From: Hyphodiscus hymeniophilus
Taxonomy: Eukaryota; Ascomycota; Leotiomycetes; Helotiales; Hyphodiscaceae
Assembly (NCBI GenBank): GCA_016508695.1
Contig: VNKQ01000020.1
Location: 310,001-374,000, forward strand
Direction: 5' to 3'
Length of the DNA: 64,000 bases
The translations under genes and the position numbers were made by a program. The first letter of the stretch is position 1, and every line of letters starts with the position of its first letter. The notes below the pieces were generated by a model, which saw nothing but the letters and a program-made list of their open reading frames with translations, was not told where the DNA came from and searched no databases. Below, piece after piece: positions 34,125 through 47,356 of the stretch.

Positions 34125-35993
34125 ATGTCATTGACGAGACGACCTCGCCATAAGCAAGAAGTGCCTGTGCCAAAATCGGGGAAAGGGTGCTGGACCTGCA
34201 AGGGTAAGTCGCAGATGACCCCGTCGGGCACCTTTTCCTAAAAGTTTGGCCTAGCACGAAAGATTGGCTGTGATCAAAAGCTCCCGCTCTGCAACAACTG
34301 CATCCGGACGGGACGATCGTGTGAAGGATACGGCATCAAGCTCCATTGGCCAGAATCCGCGGATGGACGACGTCCGCAGTACTATTGGGACTCGAAGACA
34401 CTCAATACGGCCGAGTATATTATTGTTGCAAAGTCTGGCACAATTCATTTCCTGAATACCACATATGACGATGTTCAGAGTCGGACGAATTCATCCAGTT
34501 TAAGTCGACGCAGAAGCTTTCAAATTTCACAGTGCTCCCCAGCAATTGCTAGGAGTTTGAATGTCGGTTTTGAGACTGCGCAAATAGTGCCCGAAGACAA
34601 GAGATTATTGACTTATTGTGAGTCGTTGTTCTGGAGCTGGCTTTGTCCGTAGCTCAAAGTTTGCAGATCATGAAGTCCTTTCTCGCATGATTACCACGAT
34701 CGATGATAGCAGAAATGGCTTCCGAACTGTCTTGATACCAAACGCTCTCTCAGGAAAGTCGTTGGCTTCCCAGAGTTTGCGTGAAGCGATATTAGCACTA
34801 TCAGCTTTCCATCTCCAGGGATATGACGCTGCTGTCAAGTATAAGGTCAGGGCTATTAGGTTATTGTCCGATTCAATTAGTCAAGGGGAGAGGGAGTTTG
34901 TCAGCCAGTTTGCTACTTGTATGATGCTATGCGTCTGTGACGTAAGTTCGCGCATACCATCTTTCAAAATGCATTCTCATGCTGGGCTAGGTCTTCGATG
35001 CAGCTGATGGGAGTTGGTAGTGAGTATTTGCTAAACCATTCCCCCCTTTGTTGGTTTGTTCTAGCCCTACATGATATCCCTTCCCGGACATTTACAGCAC
35101 TGGATTCTGCTCGCTACTCCAGATAACTTGTCTAATACATGTCGTTCAATAGCAAACATCTTGTCGCAGCAAAAGTTTTCTGCGCCCAAGCGAAAGAGTT
35201 CCCCACTGGAGGACACACAACCTACTTCTTAACTACTTGGCTTGCATATCATCAAGTTTTAGCTGATTTTAGTTATACCCCGGAGCTCCACAAGCATTTG
35301 AAAACAACACCTCAGCTCCCAATCCTAGACCTACAGAACAGAGTGGTTAGTTTGGCATCTTTCGTACCCCCTCTTTGCTGAGTGACTGACGACATATAGA
35401 TCATTGGATCACTCGGCTGCTCGATGCAGGTTCTTCAGTGCATTTCCTGTGTCAATCAACTTACACATACGATCTTGCAAAGCCCATGTGGAACCATTCC
35501 CGCCGAGTTCGCTTCGATTCCGCAGGTTCTACAAATACAGCTTGAGAATCTGCAACAGATCTCAGGCGTAGTTGAGGATACTGCTAGTGGCCGTGTCGAC
35601 GAAGCCCGGATCATCAACACTGCGGAGCTTTACCGACTGGCCACCCTCATATATCTCCATCGCTCTGTACTCACGACTCCGAGTGACTCAGGTATCATGA
35701 AAGATCTTGTTTCCAGATCTTTGCATATCATAGAGGAAATTGGGGTTTGCACGAGTCCATGGCCGATCTTCATGGCCGCTTGCGAGGTCATAGGAGATGA
35801 CCAACGAGTCAGGATCCTTGATGCCGTAGATAAAATGCAGAAAGAAAGACGCATCGGGAATGTCGAGATCATGAGAAACATTATCGAGACCGTTTGGAAA
35901 CAGGTTGACTTACATCCGTGTCCGCAAGGGCAGATGAGGGTGGACTGGAAGTCCTTAGTTAATATGGAACGACAAATTCCATCATTTATTTAG
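34125..35993 (+). CDS. Zn2Cys6 fungal transcription factor (Fungal_trans_2 type)
   Basis: Model: join(34125..34203, 34255..34617, 34667..34941, 34991..35019, 35153..35345, 35400..35993), 510 aa. The binuclear zinc cluster is split by intron 1 and reads GCWTCKARKIGCDQKLPLCN followed by NCIRTGRSCEGYG. The C-terminal part carries Fungal_trans_2 landmarks: SRMITTIDDSRNGFR, LREAILALSAFHLQGYDAAV, TTWLAYHQVLADFS and NRVIIGSLGCSMQVLQCISC. It is a nuclear regulator; targets cannot be told. A 29-nt exon (VFDAADGSW) is needed between introns of 49 and 133 nt. It might regulate neighbouring metabolic genes, but nothing in the sequence shows this. Confidence 0.9.
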
Positions 35994-37312
35994 TCATGAA
36001 CTCCAAAACTGGAGTGAGATGACAATTTCTTTGCGGATGTACCTGTTGTCACCACATGCTTTGGCGCAAGGGCTTTCCATCTGTCTGGTATGGTGGAAAG
36101 GTATGTCAGTATGGTTTTTGGGCCTGGAATTTGAAGAAAGTCTCTTCATCGTCGGTAGTGATATTATTGAGCCCTTTATAGTACGTACTTATAATATTAT
36201 TGGAACATGTTCAATGTGCCAATCCCCAAGCCCGATCTCCAGATCTTGTACCTTTCTCAGGAATGTAACTCTTGCGCCTCCGAAATCGTAGGAGTCGGAT
36301 ATTAATATTCACCCTGGGGTGGCCACACCCTTCCAAAATGGCTGAGTTATCACGGTAGATTCATCACCAAGTGGCCAAGCGATTCAGCGTCCGCTCGAAA
36401 CAGGAAATCCTAAATAAGTGAATGGGGCCAAACGTCAGAAAAACACCCCGATAGCACACGATATGCTGCTGCGGGGTTTTGCTTATCCAATTCTGATTGT
36501 GATTCCTATTTTTAGCCAATAGTAGCCACAACTGCAACCACGAGTCCACGACCCACAGACCGTGGGTCGACATAAGCTTATATATCATTCTGGGGCAGAA
36601 ACTGGCGAGAAATAAGCATCGCCGAGGCGGCTGTGCCTGAAAGCTGCGCGGGAACGGCAGCGACAAAAGTTGTTAGATCTTCGCTGCGGTACAGAAAGGT
36701 CAAGATTGCGCCTTCCTTTTTTCTTCCAAAGCTTTCCTCGGATAGACTGCGATGTCTTGAGTTTTGAGACTGACTGAGGATACTCGAGTATGATTTACTT
36801 CTCTCCTCACAGTCCGGTAAATCCTGCTCTGAATGAGATATGGATGCACTCTCCCGCTAAATCCTGATGCGTGCCCTGTAGCGGTCTATCCCCAGATAAA
36901 GCTTACGTGAAGCTCCTAATCGGGCATCAATGCTGCGAAAGTACTGGCTACATTGAACCAGCATTCGAATCTCTCACCACCATAGTTACATACGTCCGTA
37001 GACGGAGGCCGTTGTTCTGCAGCCTCGCCACCCGCGGAGCCAGTAGGTCTCCAGATTTACATGCAATTACGCCGCACGGCTAATTGGATTGACCTATAGA
37101 TAGATAGGCTGACCTGGCGAGGAAAGGCTTCGATACTTGGATCCTCTGCAGACAATCCTTTCCCAAGTCGTACAGCGGTGTTATGGAATCATGGCAGAGC
37201 TCAAGCAATCCCGGCGCAGTACATACAGTACTCGCAAGTATAAAGCTTACCCGCGTCCAACATGCGATGAAAGATCTGCAGGGACGAAGCACTTCAAGTC
37301 TTGTCGTTCACC
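35994..37312. other. intergenic, 1.3 kb
   Basis: No gene was recognised. It contains the promoter of the phospholipase gene. Short frames (36019-36291 +, 36364-36666 -) show no domain. Confidence 0.4.
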
Positions 37313-39423
37313 ATGCAGCTCTTTTCAAAGCCTAGCCGTCTCTTTGGAGGTAACTACACCGAATGACCCATCTTCCGGCAAGTACAACGACTGACATTAC
37401 CTGCAGCCCTTCTCGGACTGGTGGAGCTCTCCTCCCAGCAGAACTTCTCCTCAAGCTATGCCCCAATCCACGTTAAATGCCCTTCGAACGTTGAGTGGCT
37501 GAGACCTGCGACTGGCCTAAGCTCCGCCGAAACAGCCTGGGTAAAGGGACGCAAGAAGGTAGTTCTCGGGGCGCTCGATGGCTACCTTGAGCGCCTTGAG
37601 TTGGCAGACTTTGATTACTGCGACTACGTCAAAAAGTTGAAAGCCTCAGACTATGCGCATGTGCCCATACTCAGCTTCGCAATCAGTGGAGGTGGCTATT
37701 CATCCGCATTCACTGGCACAGCTGCATTGCGGGCCTTGGATGATCGGTTACCGGCCGCGAATAAACAGAAAACTGGAGGACTATTCCAAGCAATGACATA
37801 TCTCACGGGTCTCTCTGGTGGCGCTTGGCCAACGCTTTCCTTTGCGTCGCACGACTTTCCAACTGCAGATGAGATCGTCCAGTACTGGCAGCCGGCAATC
37901 GACAGATTTAATGTCAATGCCACGACACAGTACGCTGCAACGGACGCAGACATGTTCGGATTTATTGCAGCGAAGCTGGAAGCAGGGTTTGATATCACCA
38001 TGCCAGATTTCTTTGGTATTGGGTGGGGTTATGAGTGAGTACTGCTCGATCTGTAATAACATCTGGCACCGGAAGCTGATTTATTCCCAACAGGTTCATT
38101 GCAGGTCCTCAAGCCGGGGTAAACACCACCCTTTCCAACATTGCGACCCTCGGTAATTTCAAAACCCACAACATGCCTATGCCAATTATCGTGGCAGACC
38201 AGATTACCCCAGACGACGTAGTATACTATGATCTTCCAGTCCCGTTTTACAATGCTACAATCGTAAGTTTGAGAGCAAAATCACTTGAATACGTATACTG
38301 AGAGATCAAATAGTACGAGTTCTCCCCTTTCGAAAGCGGTGCCTGGTCTGGACCAAAGCAGTTTTTCCCCACGAAATATATGGGGACAACATTCGCGGGC
38401 GGAGTGCCCGCCAACTCTACCGCGTGCGTTGAGGGTTTCGATAGAGGATCGTAAGTCAGATCAGCCAGATCTGGCATTCCAACACTGACTGTTGCCTCTA
38501 GATTCATTCTTGGAATGGCGGGAGCCGCAGCGAATTTCTGGTACATCGAATCCGTATCGAATGGAACACTGGCCGCGTTCCCCAAACGCTCTGTTGGAGC
38601 CCCAGCTGTGAAAGCAATCCGCGAGCATCCAAAAGAGCTCGCCAAACGAGAGATCACATTCCCTCTGTCCGGACTTCAGCCCCTCATCGACGCATACCAG
38701 GAAATTTTTGGACTCAACTTGAGCCAAGCAGCTTATGCTAAGTTCCCCAACCCGTTCCCAAGCATTGGGAGCAAGGACCTCACTTTTGCCGACGGCTCGG
38801 AAGGAGGACAGTCCATCCCACTTTGGCCGCTCATACAACCCGCACGCGAATCATCATTCATCGTGGCCTGGGATTCCGACTCGGATCAACCGCCATACGG
38901 CTGGAACAACGGGACCAACCTCTACGATACGTACATCGCAGCCGAGGCCGACGGCATCCCGTTCCCGATCGTTCCTCCCCCGCTGACGTTCATCCACAAC
39001 AACTACACGACCGAGCCCGTCTTCTTCGGGTGCGACGCAGAACTGACCACCACCAAGTCGACCCAATCGCCCATCGTGATGTACATGGCGAATTCACCAT
39101 ACTCCGCCTACACGAACTATTCATTCTTCCAGTTCGAGACTACGTTCTCGCAGATCGACGACATCTTCGAGAACGGCTTCAATCAACTGACCCAGGCCAA
39201 CGGGACGCTCGATAAAGAGTGGCCTGCGTGTTTGGGATGTGCGGTCATCGACCGGAGCTTGGAGAAGGTAGGCATGAAGAGGACGAAGCAGTGTGAGAGC
39301 TGTTTTGAGAAGTACTGCTGGGATGGAAAAGTCTACGAGGGCGAGGTTGGCGTCGTTGATATACCGCTCATCCTCGATCCCAGCTTGAGCTTCGCGGAGT
39401 GGAACAAGACACATGACTTCTGA
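37313..39423 (+). CDS. secreted lysophospholipase / phospholipase B
   Basis: Model: join(37313..37349, 37407..38034, 38094..38262, 38314..38450, 38502..39423), 630 aa, typical for fungal phospholipase B. An N-terminal hydrophobic signal is made by exons 1 and 2 (MQLFSKPSRLFGALLGLVEL). The PLA2_B catalytic domain follows: SGGGYSSAF (oxyanion Gly-rich loop), the nucleophile motif YLTGLSGGAW, and the catalytic Asp in FADGSEGGQSIPLWPLIQ. Several Asn-X-Thr/Ser sites and paired cysteines near the C-terminus (CLGCAVIDRS, CESCFEKYCW) agree with a secreted or wall-bound enzyme. It deacylates phospholipids and lysophospholipids. Spliced residues YEFIAGPQAG and GSFILGMAG fit the family. Confidence 0.93.
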
Positions 39424-39434
39424 GCAAGTCTCCG

Positions 39435-40673
39435 CTAGTAGAATATATTGTAGTAGTGCCTAAAGAGCCATCTAATTCTGACACCTCCATGTATTCCATT
39501 CAAGATCGCTCCAATCCCGCCCCTCTCCAATGAAGGCGTGCCATTGCCGAGCCGTGACTTGATCTGCTCAATGTCCAGTCTCGGCTCGCCCCGCATGCCC
39601 CGCAACATGTTCGTCCCTCGGAGCACCTCATCTCCCATGAGAAACCACCACTTGACAGCAAAGCGCTCCCCAACCTCCCAAGCCCCTTCTTCCCACGAAT
39701 TACTCCCCCAGACCTTGATTTCAGAAGCGATGTCATGCCACATCTCGAAGCCTAGACTACAACTGTCAACAGTTCTCATTGACAGGTGCACGACGGGTAT
39801 CAAATGTTATTAATGAATAGAAATGGAAATGGAAATGGAAAGGACGGGATCCTCACCATTTATGATATACTGTGCAAGCAGAAGCTTCTCTCTCAAAGCC
39901 GGGATCGGTATGAGATCGATATATGGCAGGTGCGGGATGGTATTTTGCAGCTGGAGGGGAAGGAGAGGCGTTGGAGCTGCCACCACGGGATCCACCCAGA
40001 TCTTGAAGGGCGTGGCCCCGGCGTTTCGAGCAGGGGAACAGTCGATTGAGAGAAGATCGGCATTGGTTAGCAGAGCAGAGAGGGTAGAAACTGAGTGCAG
40101 GAGGAGATCTAGAACTATGTGAGTGACGACGAGGAAAGAAGGGACGGCGGGGAGTCGGGACGTACATCGAGAGTCTGTTCGTGGTGAGGGGTATGCAATG
40201 GCATTAAATCCCGAGTCGTCGAAAGGGTAACTGGGAGGCAAGATTTTTCGTTCCTGGCGAGGTGTTTTGCTAGAAGGTCTTAAGTCGCCTGTCTTCCAGT
40301 TTTGAGATGCCGAGCGAAGGACGAGATCGTGTGAGCCCTCGTTATCCAGAAATGGAGAAGTATAGTCAAGACCTTCGGATCCAGAGAAGTCCAGACTATC
40401 CAGGATAGTAGAGTCCACAGTCTCCTTTTCCCGGTCGGACTTCAAAGTCTCCTCCCCCTCAGCGAAAGAATCCTTGTTACGTGTCGACTTGATTTCCTCA
40501 CGTGGCGTCGATTTCGAGACTCGCTTTCTCTTCTCCGGCCTCCTCCCAAACTTCTTCCGATGAGCCCTCTGAGCTAGCTTGTTCTGTACCCGTTTTCTCT
40601 CAGCAGCATCTTCAATCCACCTCCAATCATCTTTTTCCGGAGACTGAATATACGGAGTCCACCTTGGATCCAT
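39435..40673 (-). CDS. bZIP-like regulator with DUF3425 domain
   Basis: Model: complement(39435..39751, 39857..40114, 40166..40673), 360 aa. A bZIP-type basic region lies at residues 24-42 (ERKRVQNKLAQRAHRKKFG) with little sign of a leucine zipper, as is common in this family. The C-terminal DUF3425 domain runs from LDLLLHSVSTLSALLTNADL through PFKIWVDPVVAAP to EMWHDIASEIKVWGSNSWEE and FAVKWWFLMGDEVLRGTNML. It is a fungus-specific presumed DNA-binding regulator. The first intron (51 nt) is a multiple of three and has no stop, so retention would insert 17 residues. The second intron (105 nt) contains an imperfect CCATTT repeat. It is tail-to-tail with the phospholipase gene, 11 nt apart at the stops. 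Confidence 0.85.
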
Positions 40674-41834
40674 GACTTCTAAACCAAAACCTCTGACCGG
40701 ATTGCTTCCACAACATTGACCGTAGAGGATTACGGTCAGAATGTATGGGAGTTTGACACGCTAAATGGTGGCCAGAATCTTTATTTGATTTGTAAGCGAA
40801 TTAGATGACTGATGTCGAATGATATTGCGACTAGAGAGTGTGTATGCACCTATTTGAGCGATCAGTAATCGGCGGTCAGAATTTGGCAACGCAGGTCACC
40901 CGTCTGCTTGGTTGTGTTACCTGAGAAAACGTATTGACTGAGAAGGCCATGGAAAATTAGCACGACCGGCCCAGTGTAGATTTCCAAAACTTCACCCGAG
41001 GAAAGCATCATCGTAGGTCGGTCAGAAGACGAGAAAAGAACTTGCCCTTTCTTTGTTACCTCTATGATGGCGCTCATTGAGGCTCAACTGGGTATAAGAG
41101 AATGGCTTGAGAACGAGTTCAAGGTGCACCATCAACATCTCAACAAAAGCAGCTCACTCACCATAACAGACTCCTATATCCTCAGTTCACCACAAACCAA
41201 TTCTTCAGCATTCTCGAAATGGGAGGTTTTCCTTCCACAACGCCGATGTATGGATATGGCTCAGCACTTAGTTATTGATAAACGTCTTAATCACGAATAT
41301 GTTTGAAAGATTGGAATCATCTTCTTTCTACTAGACCCATTGGGTTCCATAACTGCTCCAGACTTTTGACCGGGTGGCACATGTCCTGCGAACGAGTGTA
41401 TGCCACCTGGCTAATGGCAAAACAGTGAGACAAAACAATCGCAGATCCGAGATTCAATAATTTTTTCCTATGTCAGCTACTTATGCCTATGCTCATAAAT
41501 CCATGCAAAAGCAAGATACACTTATGATTGTAGCAATAAGCCACTCTTATGCATGAATACAACGCCATCATTCCTCAGGGGTATCATCGCAACCAATAAC
41601 GACCAGCGCGGATTCCGATCATTGATAAATAAGATCTAATGTTGCTGGATAAGGAATCAATATTTCCTCACAGCGCCACATTCATCGTACAAACAAAAAT
41701 GGAACACGGGTCGTATCGCCACAAATATTTTAATCTACACGAGACGAATCGTCGCGAGCTGCTGCTGTCGAAGTGAGCTGATACCGATAAAACGTAGTAT
41801 CGGGGAGGATCGGGTGAAAACTGTAGAAAGACAC
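40674..41834. other. intergenic, 1.2 kb
   Basis: This is the promoter of the bZIP gene and the 3' flank of the SNF2 gene. No gene was recognised; a frame at 41064-41306 has no resemblance. Confidence 0.4.
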
Positions 41835-44800
41835 CTAGTCTCGTTCACCGTTCACACCAAAAAGGAAGGCGAGTTGCTGAACACCAAGACGACCAACCTC
41901 CCTGCTAGCAGCCTCATCGAGAGCACTCTCCACAAGCTTGCGTTTCTTCTCCTGCAATTCGATAATCCGATCTTCGACTGTGCCCTTGATCAAGATGCGA
42001 TGAACCTCGACGGGATTCTGCTGACCGATTCTATAAGCCCGATCTACGGCTTGCATTTCGATAAAGGGGTTCCAAAATGGATCAAGGATGATGACACGCG
42101 AAGCGGCGACGAGGTTGAGTCCAGCATTGCCAGCCTTCAAGGAGATGAGCATGATCTTGGTACTGGGATCATCGGTAAAACGAACAATAGCATCATTTCG
42201 GGCCTCGGCATTCATAGAGCCATCATAACGTTCACACTTCCATCGGTTTTTATCGATGGGAACTTGGAGAAGATCGAGTAGTGAGACGAATTGACTGAAG
42301 ACGATGGTCTTTTTGCCGTCGTTCTGGAATTGGTCGAGGAGTTCAACACACTTGTCGACCTTGGCTGAAGGCTCCCAGTTCTTACGAAGGTATCTCATAT
42401 ATCGGCGACGTCCTTCAGCGCTCTTTGACGCCTCCTTCTTCAACATGGCCAGGGAAAAGCGCTCGACCTTATCCTTGCCCTTCTTTGACTTTCGATGCTT
42501 ATCCTTCTTAACCTTCTTCGCCTTGGGCTTTCTTTTTGAATATGCCTCAGCCTCATCATCACCATCCTGGCCTTCGTCCTCGGATTCTGTCTCATCAATA
42601 TCATCCGGAATAATGAAATTCTTAAGATTTCCATTTGCATCAGCGTCATCCACACTCTCAGTCTCAGAGCCTAAATCAGACTCGGAATCGGAATCGGAAT
42701 CGGAATCGGAATCGGAGTCACTCTCCGTCTCGCTACCGTTTATAATGACATCCTTTTCAGAAGCCTTTTCGGGCATGTGGACTTTCTTGAAGGTCGCGTA
42801 GTCAATAACGTTTTTCATCTCAATGATGCCCCGACAATGGGGACACTTCACTCTGGTACCGGCCTCGATGCCCTCTGCCTGTTCTTGCTGGACAGCTTGG
42901 TCACGAACGCCTGTGAGACACTCCGTACAAGTATAGTGGCCGCAGGGGATGAGTATGGCAGGATTATCAACAGCATCCATACAGATGACGCACTGAAGAA
43001 AGTAAGTATCGTGGTCACTTATATATGGAAGGTAACTCACTTCAAATGCTTCCTCAGCCAAGAGTCGACCAACAACATTTGGCTCGAGGTTCTTGGCCAG
43101 TTCCTCCATGGCCTCCATTGTGAGATCAACAGCAGGAGGTGCTTGTTCAAAGTCCACGATAAGATGGGGATGGCAGCAAGCTTGACGAAGACGTAAAAGA
43201 AGAGTCAATACGTTCGAATAGTTCTTTCCAACAGTATTGGCGCGCATATACTTGTTGAATTGGATCTTGGTCCTGTTCTCGAGAGCGTTGTAGTACTCCT
43301 GCTCGGCTTCGTTGAATACGACGTGCTGGATTTCTTCCGTCTTGGGCGGAAGATTAATGATAGGCTTTCCATCGATCAGAGATGTCTTTGTACGGCGGAG
43401 AAGTATTGCCTTGATGACAGCTTGGAGCTTTCTCATGGCAGATTGAACAGCTCTTTGACTCGCGTCTCCTTTGGTCAGCATTCCGAAGGCCTTATTATGT
43501 CAGCAAAACCATCGTGATACCGGATTAGCGATCTTACATCTTTGAATCTCGACCACTCGTTGTATGGCTTAATCCTAAGGAAGTGGATCAACGAGTAAAG
43601 TTCTCCAACATTATTCATCATGGGCGTTCCAGTCAAGCAGAATCTCGTTAGAGCTTGGAGTTCTTTTGCAGCTCTGGACGCGTGTGTGGCCTTGTTCTTG
43701 ATACATTGGGCTTCGTCAAGGATGGCACGGTAGAAAATGCTCTTTGGGCCGAGAAGAGGGAAGAGCTTCTTCATCGGGGCTTGGTCATAGTCGCGTTCAT
43801 GACCCTCCTCCTTCTGTTTGTGTAGCCACTTTTCAAGACGTCGAAACTCAGCACCCAGAGTTCCGTAAGTTGTCAGAACAATATCGTAGTTTCGGAGGTC
43901 GTCCCATGATGGTTTCCTAGCCTGACCATGATACATGAGGGTACTCAATCGGTGGGACGCCTTCAGCTTCGTGCGAATCTCTCGATCCCATTGTCGAACT
44001 AGCGCGACGGGTCCTACGATGAGAGTTGTCTGTTTCATATTAGAAGAAAAGCGATAACAAGAATATATGGACTTACCTTGCATGGGCGATCAGTCGATGG
44101 CCGACTTAGGATCAGTGCAAGGGTACTAATGGTCTTGCCAAGTCCCATATCATCAGCAAGAATACCGCCTTTGTTTGTGCCCTCCTCCATCGCTTTCATC
44201 CAAGCAAGCGCAAGTTTCTGATGTTCGTACTGAATGGGTTAGTCAAAATTCGGTTATCGGGCTCAATAGTAGATGTACCAAAGGATATACCAAGCCTTCA
44301 GGTGTTCCTTCTCGATCTTCAATAGGCAGTTCAACATCAGGACGAATATTTTCCAACAGAGTCTTGATCTCATCATTGGTCTTTCGGGGGTCATTCATGA
44401 TGTAGTCAAATTGATCCGCCATTCCGAGATGGGTGGGTCGATTAAAGACGCCACTCATATGATCAGGGGATGAAAAGGGGTTGGGACTTTGGATACCACC
44501 AGCACCCATGAAAGTGCCTAGCTGATTATTATACCCATGTCCTAAGGCAGCATCTGCAGCAGCGTTCAATGAATATTCTTCAACAGGCTCAGCTTTATGC
44601 AGAGAACCGCGTGGGTGGAAATAGTGCATACCATTTTTTCCTGGAAGGTATCCGCTTTTTCCATGATCCTGCATACTGCCATAAGGTGCATTGTTCTTCA
44701 CGTCACCACCGGGATATGGATAGGAGCCAAACAGAGTTTGGCTTTGTGATGAGTTTGGAAGAGGGCGATAAAAGCTGGGCGATACGGCTGCTTGTGAGTT

Positions 44801-46458
44801 CGACATAGGGTGTGAAGCCATCTGATTCAGATAGCTTGGCAGATCATCGGGATTATACAGCACGTTGTGCTGAGCAGTGTAGTTGGGACCTTGCTTAGAG
44901 GGACGACGGGCTGCCTCGCCTGCAGTCATAGCCTTTGGCATGTCGCTTGCGCGATTTCTTGACTGTTGGGTACCATAAATACTTCCAGAGGAGTCTAATC
45001 CTGAACGAACGAGCCCAGAAGCGTGTCGACCATTGCCGTGAAAAGCATCAGGAGTGATGAATTCGAAATCAGAATCACTGGAATCGTCTACAAAGGCGCC
45101 GGGCATCGGTTTTGAAGAAGATGCTTCCGACTTGATCCGATTCGAGTTGAGGGCAACGTTTGATGAAGCTAAAGAACTTGCGGGGGGACGTCGCACTCCC
45201 GACAAGCGATCAAGAGCTGAAGGCTCCATGCGTCCATTGGACGGCCCAGCAGAAGATATTGCAGCATGTCCGTTTGCAAGGCTGCGGGCGAGTTCTGCGT
45301 CAGATTTTTCTTGCTTGATCCTATCCTCAATGGCTTGCTGTTGCTTATTGAAGAAGTTGGTGTTAAATATCTCGAGATCATCATCACTAAAACTCGGTGT
45401 TAGCTTTTAGACGTCAACCCAATCTTATGTGAGTTTGCAGATGATAGAAAGATGTACAAGAAGAACTATGTTGCTGGCAAATGTGGTCAAACAGGCAGAG
45501 AAAGACCATTACAGAATAGTCTTGAATGGCAGTAGCACTGAGATACATTGGTAACGCCAAGAGCTAAAGGAAGTGCGAAAGAGAGGTGATGAAAGGAAAG
45601 CTCGATTCCGAAAAGGCACCAAGACGTCACCCATTTGGTGAACATGTGGAACTTGTGGCAAAGTGAGGTAAATAACAATGGCGCCATTTGAGACGAATTT
45701 TGGCCTTGTACATCAATTGGTGAAAGCCAGAACGAAAGACAGCAGAGAGGATTTCTTACATATCACTTGTAGATGGTGATGCAGCATCAGTCGCATATGG
45801 ACTTGGAGTTGTTCTTCTCGACTTATTGCCTGCGTACGGGGCCAAACCTCCACCCATATGGGTGCTGTGGGTTCTCTTTCGAGAGGGGAGGTCCATCTTG
45901 GAGGGGGTGACAAATGATCCGAGAGAGGTTTTGGAGTTCGGTGTTGAAGAGGTGGAAGAGATTGTGGGAATGTTGGGTACCGAGTCTCTAGCTTTGTTGA
46001 AGTGTTAGCGAGAACCGTCATTGAACGAAAGGATGGAATTGGAAAAAGTGAGAAGGAGTATCATGAATCTGGGATACAGCCTTGTCTCTTCTTCCGAAAA
46101 GCAGAAGAAAAACCCTCCAGCCTCAACTAAACATACCTCGATTTCCAGAACCTGGACCGCCAGAGTCGTCCATAATGGGATCCTTCCGAGTCTTTGAGGG
46201 TAAAGGATTCGGCTCTAGACTCTGGGAAGATGGACGTTGAGTGGATTGTGAGGATGTCGTCGAGTTGGCACGCTTCAAGGCTCGAAGTCTTTTCTCCAAA
46301 GTTTTAATCTCGATGCGGACCTCTTCTTCAGCCTCGGAACGATTCTCTACCGAGTCATCGATTGACGAGAGGAGCACTTGCTGGAAAGCAATCTCACTTA
46401 TTATTTCGTTGGCTTCATTCTGTTGGGCCGCCGACAAGACCGCCTGCGAAGAAGGCAT
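41835..46458 (-). CDS. SNF2-family ATPase with RING finger (Uls1/Rad5/Rad16-like)
   Basis: Model: complement(41835..42992, 43041..43490, 43538..44029, 44077..44229, 44279..45386, 45760..45991, 46137..46458), 1304 aa. A coiled-coil N-terminus and long disordered region precede the helicase core. The core has Walker A in GGILADDMGLGKTISTLALI, the DEAQ box in RAILDEAQCIKN, and TRFCLTGTPMMNN. A C3HC4 RING (CVICMDAVDNPAILIPCGHY) is inserted between the two RecA lobes at about residues 920-970. Motifs V and VI are SLKAGNAGLNLV and QAVDRAYRIGQQNPVEV. This layout marks translocases that also act as ubiquitin or SUMO-targeted ligases in DNA repair and chromatin. An acidic Ser/Asp run follows the RING. 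The second intron (373 nt) is unusually long for this window, so the join of the N-terminal exons is less certain. Confidence 0.9.
42682..42717. repeat. TCGGAA hexanucleotide repeat coding for Ser-Asp run
   Basis: Six adjacent copies of TCGGAA (the last ends in G) on the + strand encode the alternating Ser/Asp tract after the RING finger of the SNF2 protein. It is likely length-variable between strains. Confidence 0.8.
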
Positions 46459-47356
46459 GTTGGGCGACTTTGTTGCAGGCGGCTGACCGAGTGGCGCGCG
46501 CAGAGGTTCTGCAGAAATGCTGTCGGGCGATCGCTATTCGTGATTCGTGATTACTCTAGGATGTGATTGAACTTCATTGGGCATACATGTGCCGCCCTGG
46601 TAGTAATACAAAACAAAAAACGAGTGTGGCGTGGGACGGAGATGTGAGAGGGATTGTTGTCTTGAACTCTGATGTCGAGTCGATGTCTACAATGAGGCGA
46701 CGACGCGAAAGTGCCTTTAGCGTGTCCGTTTGGTGGGCCGCGGCTGCCCTGCTGCAGCGACCACTTTAGACCCTGGAAGGTGCAGTGTGGGGAGAGTTTT
46801 GCAAACTTTGAACAACAGCAAAAAGAAACAGAGAGGTTTTGTAAACAGAAAGGCTTGGTAGATGATGTTGGCGATATGCTCCTGAAGAGGGTCTCTTATC
46901 TCCCTCAGATTGGATTATTTCAAAACTCCCCCAGTCCAACATACAAAGACCTTCCAAACCATGCAAGACAAGGCTGGGTAGCCTTGCGTTTGCTTAGCTT
47001 GCAAGCCACCCAGGGCAGGCACAGGCGCTTTGTTAACTTTCTTTGTTGTAAAATCCTATATTTAGATGAATTTATTTTGTTCCGTCAATGTGCAAGTACA
47101 ATGCATGTGTGCGCAGTTTGCATGTGCATGGGTGACAGGTTAACAGGCGGTTCAGTGCGAGAGACATATGAATAATGGTTGACTATGCCTTCAACATTGG
47201 TACGGACTCGAAGTGACCAGATTTAAAACGCTAATATTACAAGGATATATGCATCAAAACAAACCTACGCCAGGGTGACTGACCCATTTGCCCCCAACTC
47301 CCAGAACGCTCGCTCGAAAATAAAGACGCATAGGAAAAGATCGCCAATTTCCTCCT
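46459..47356. other. intergenic
   Basis: This is the promoter of the SNF2 gene and the 3' flank of the phosphodiesterase gene. A frame at 46711-47175 on the + strand has no domain resemblance. Confidence 0.35.

Noticed and set aside
42304..42801. 165-codon open frame on the + strand rich in Ser/Phe
   Set aside because: It is a mirror of the charged and Ser/Asp-rich part of the SNF2 gene.
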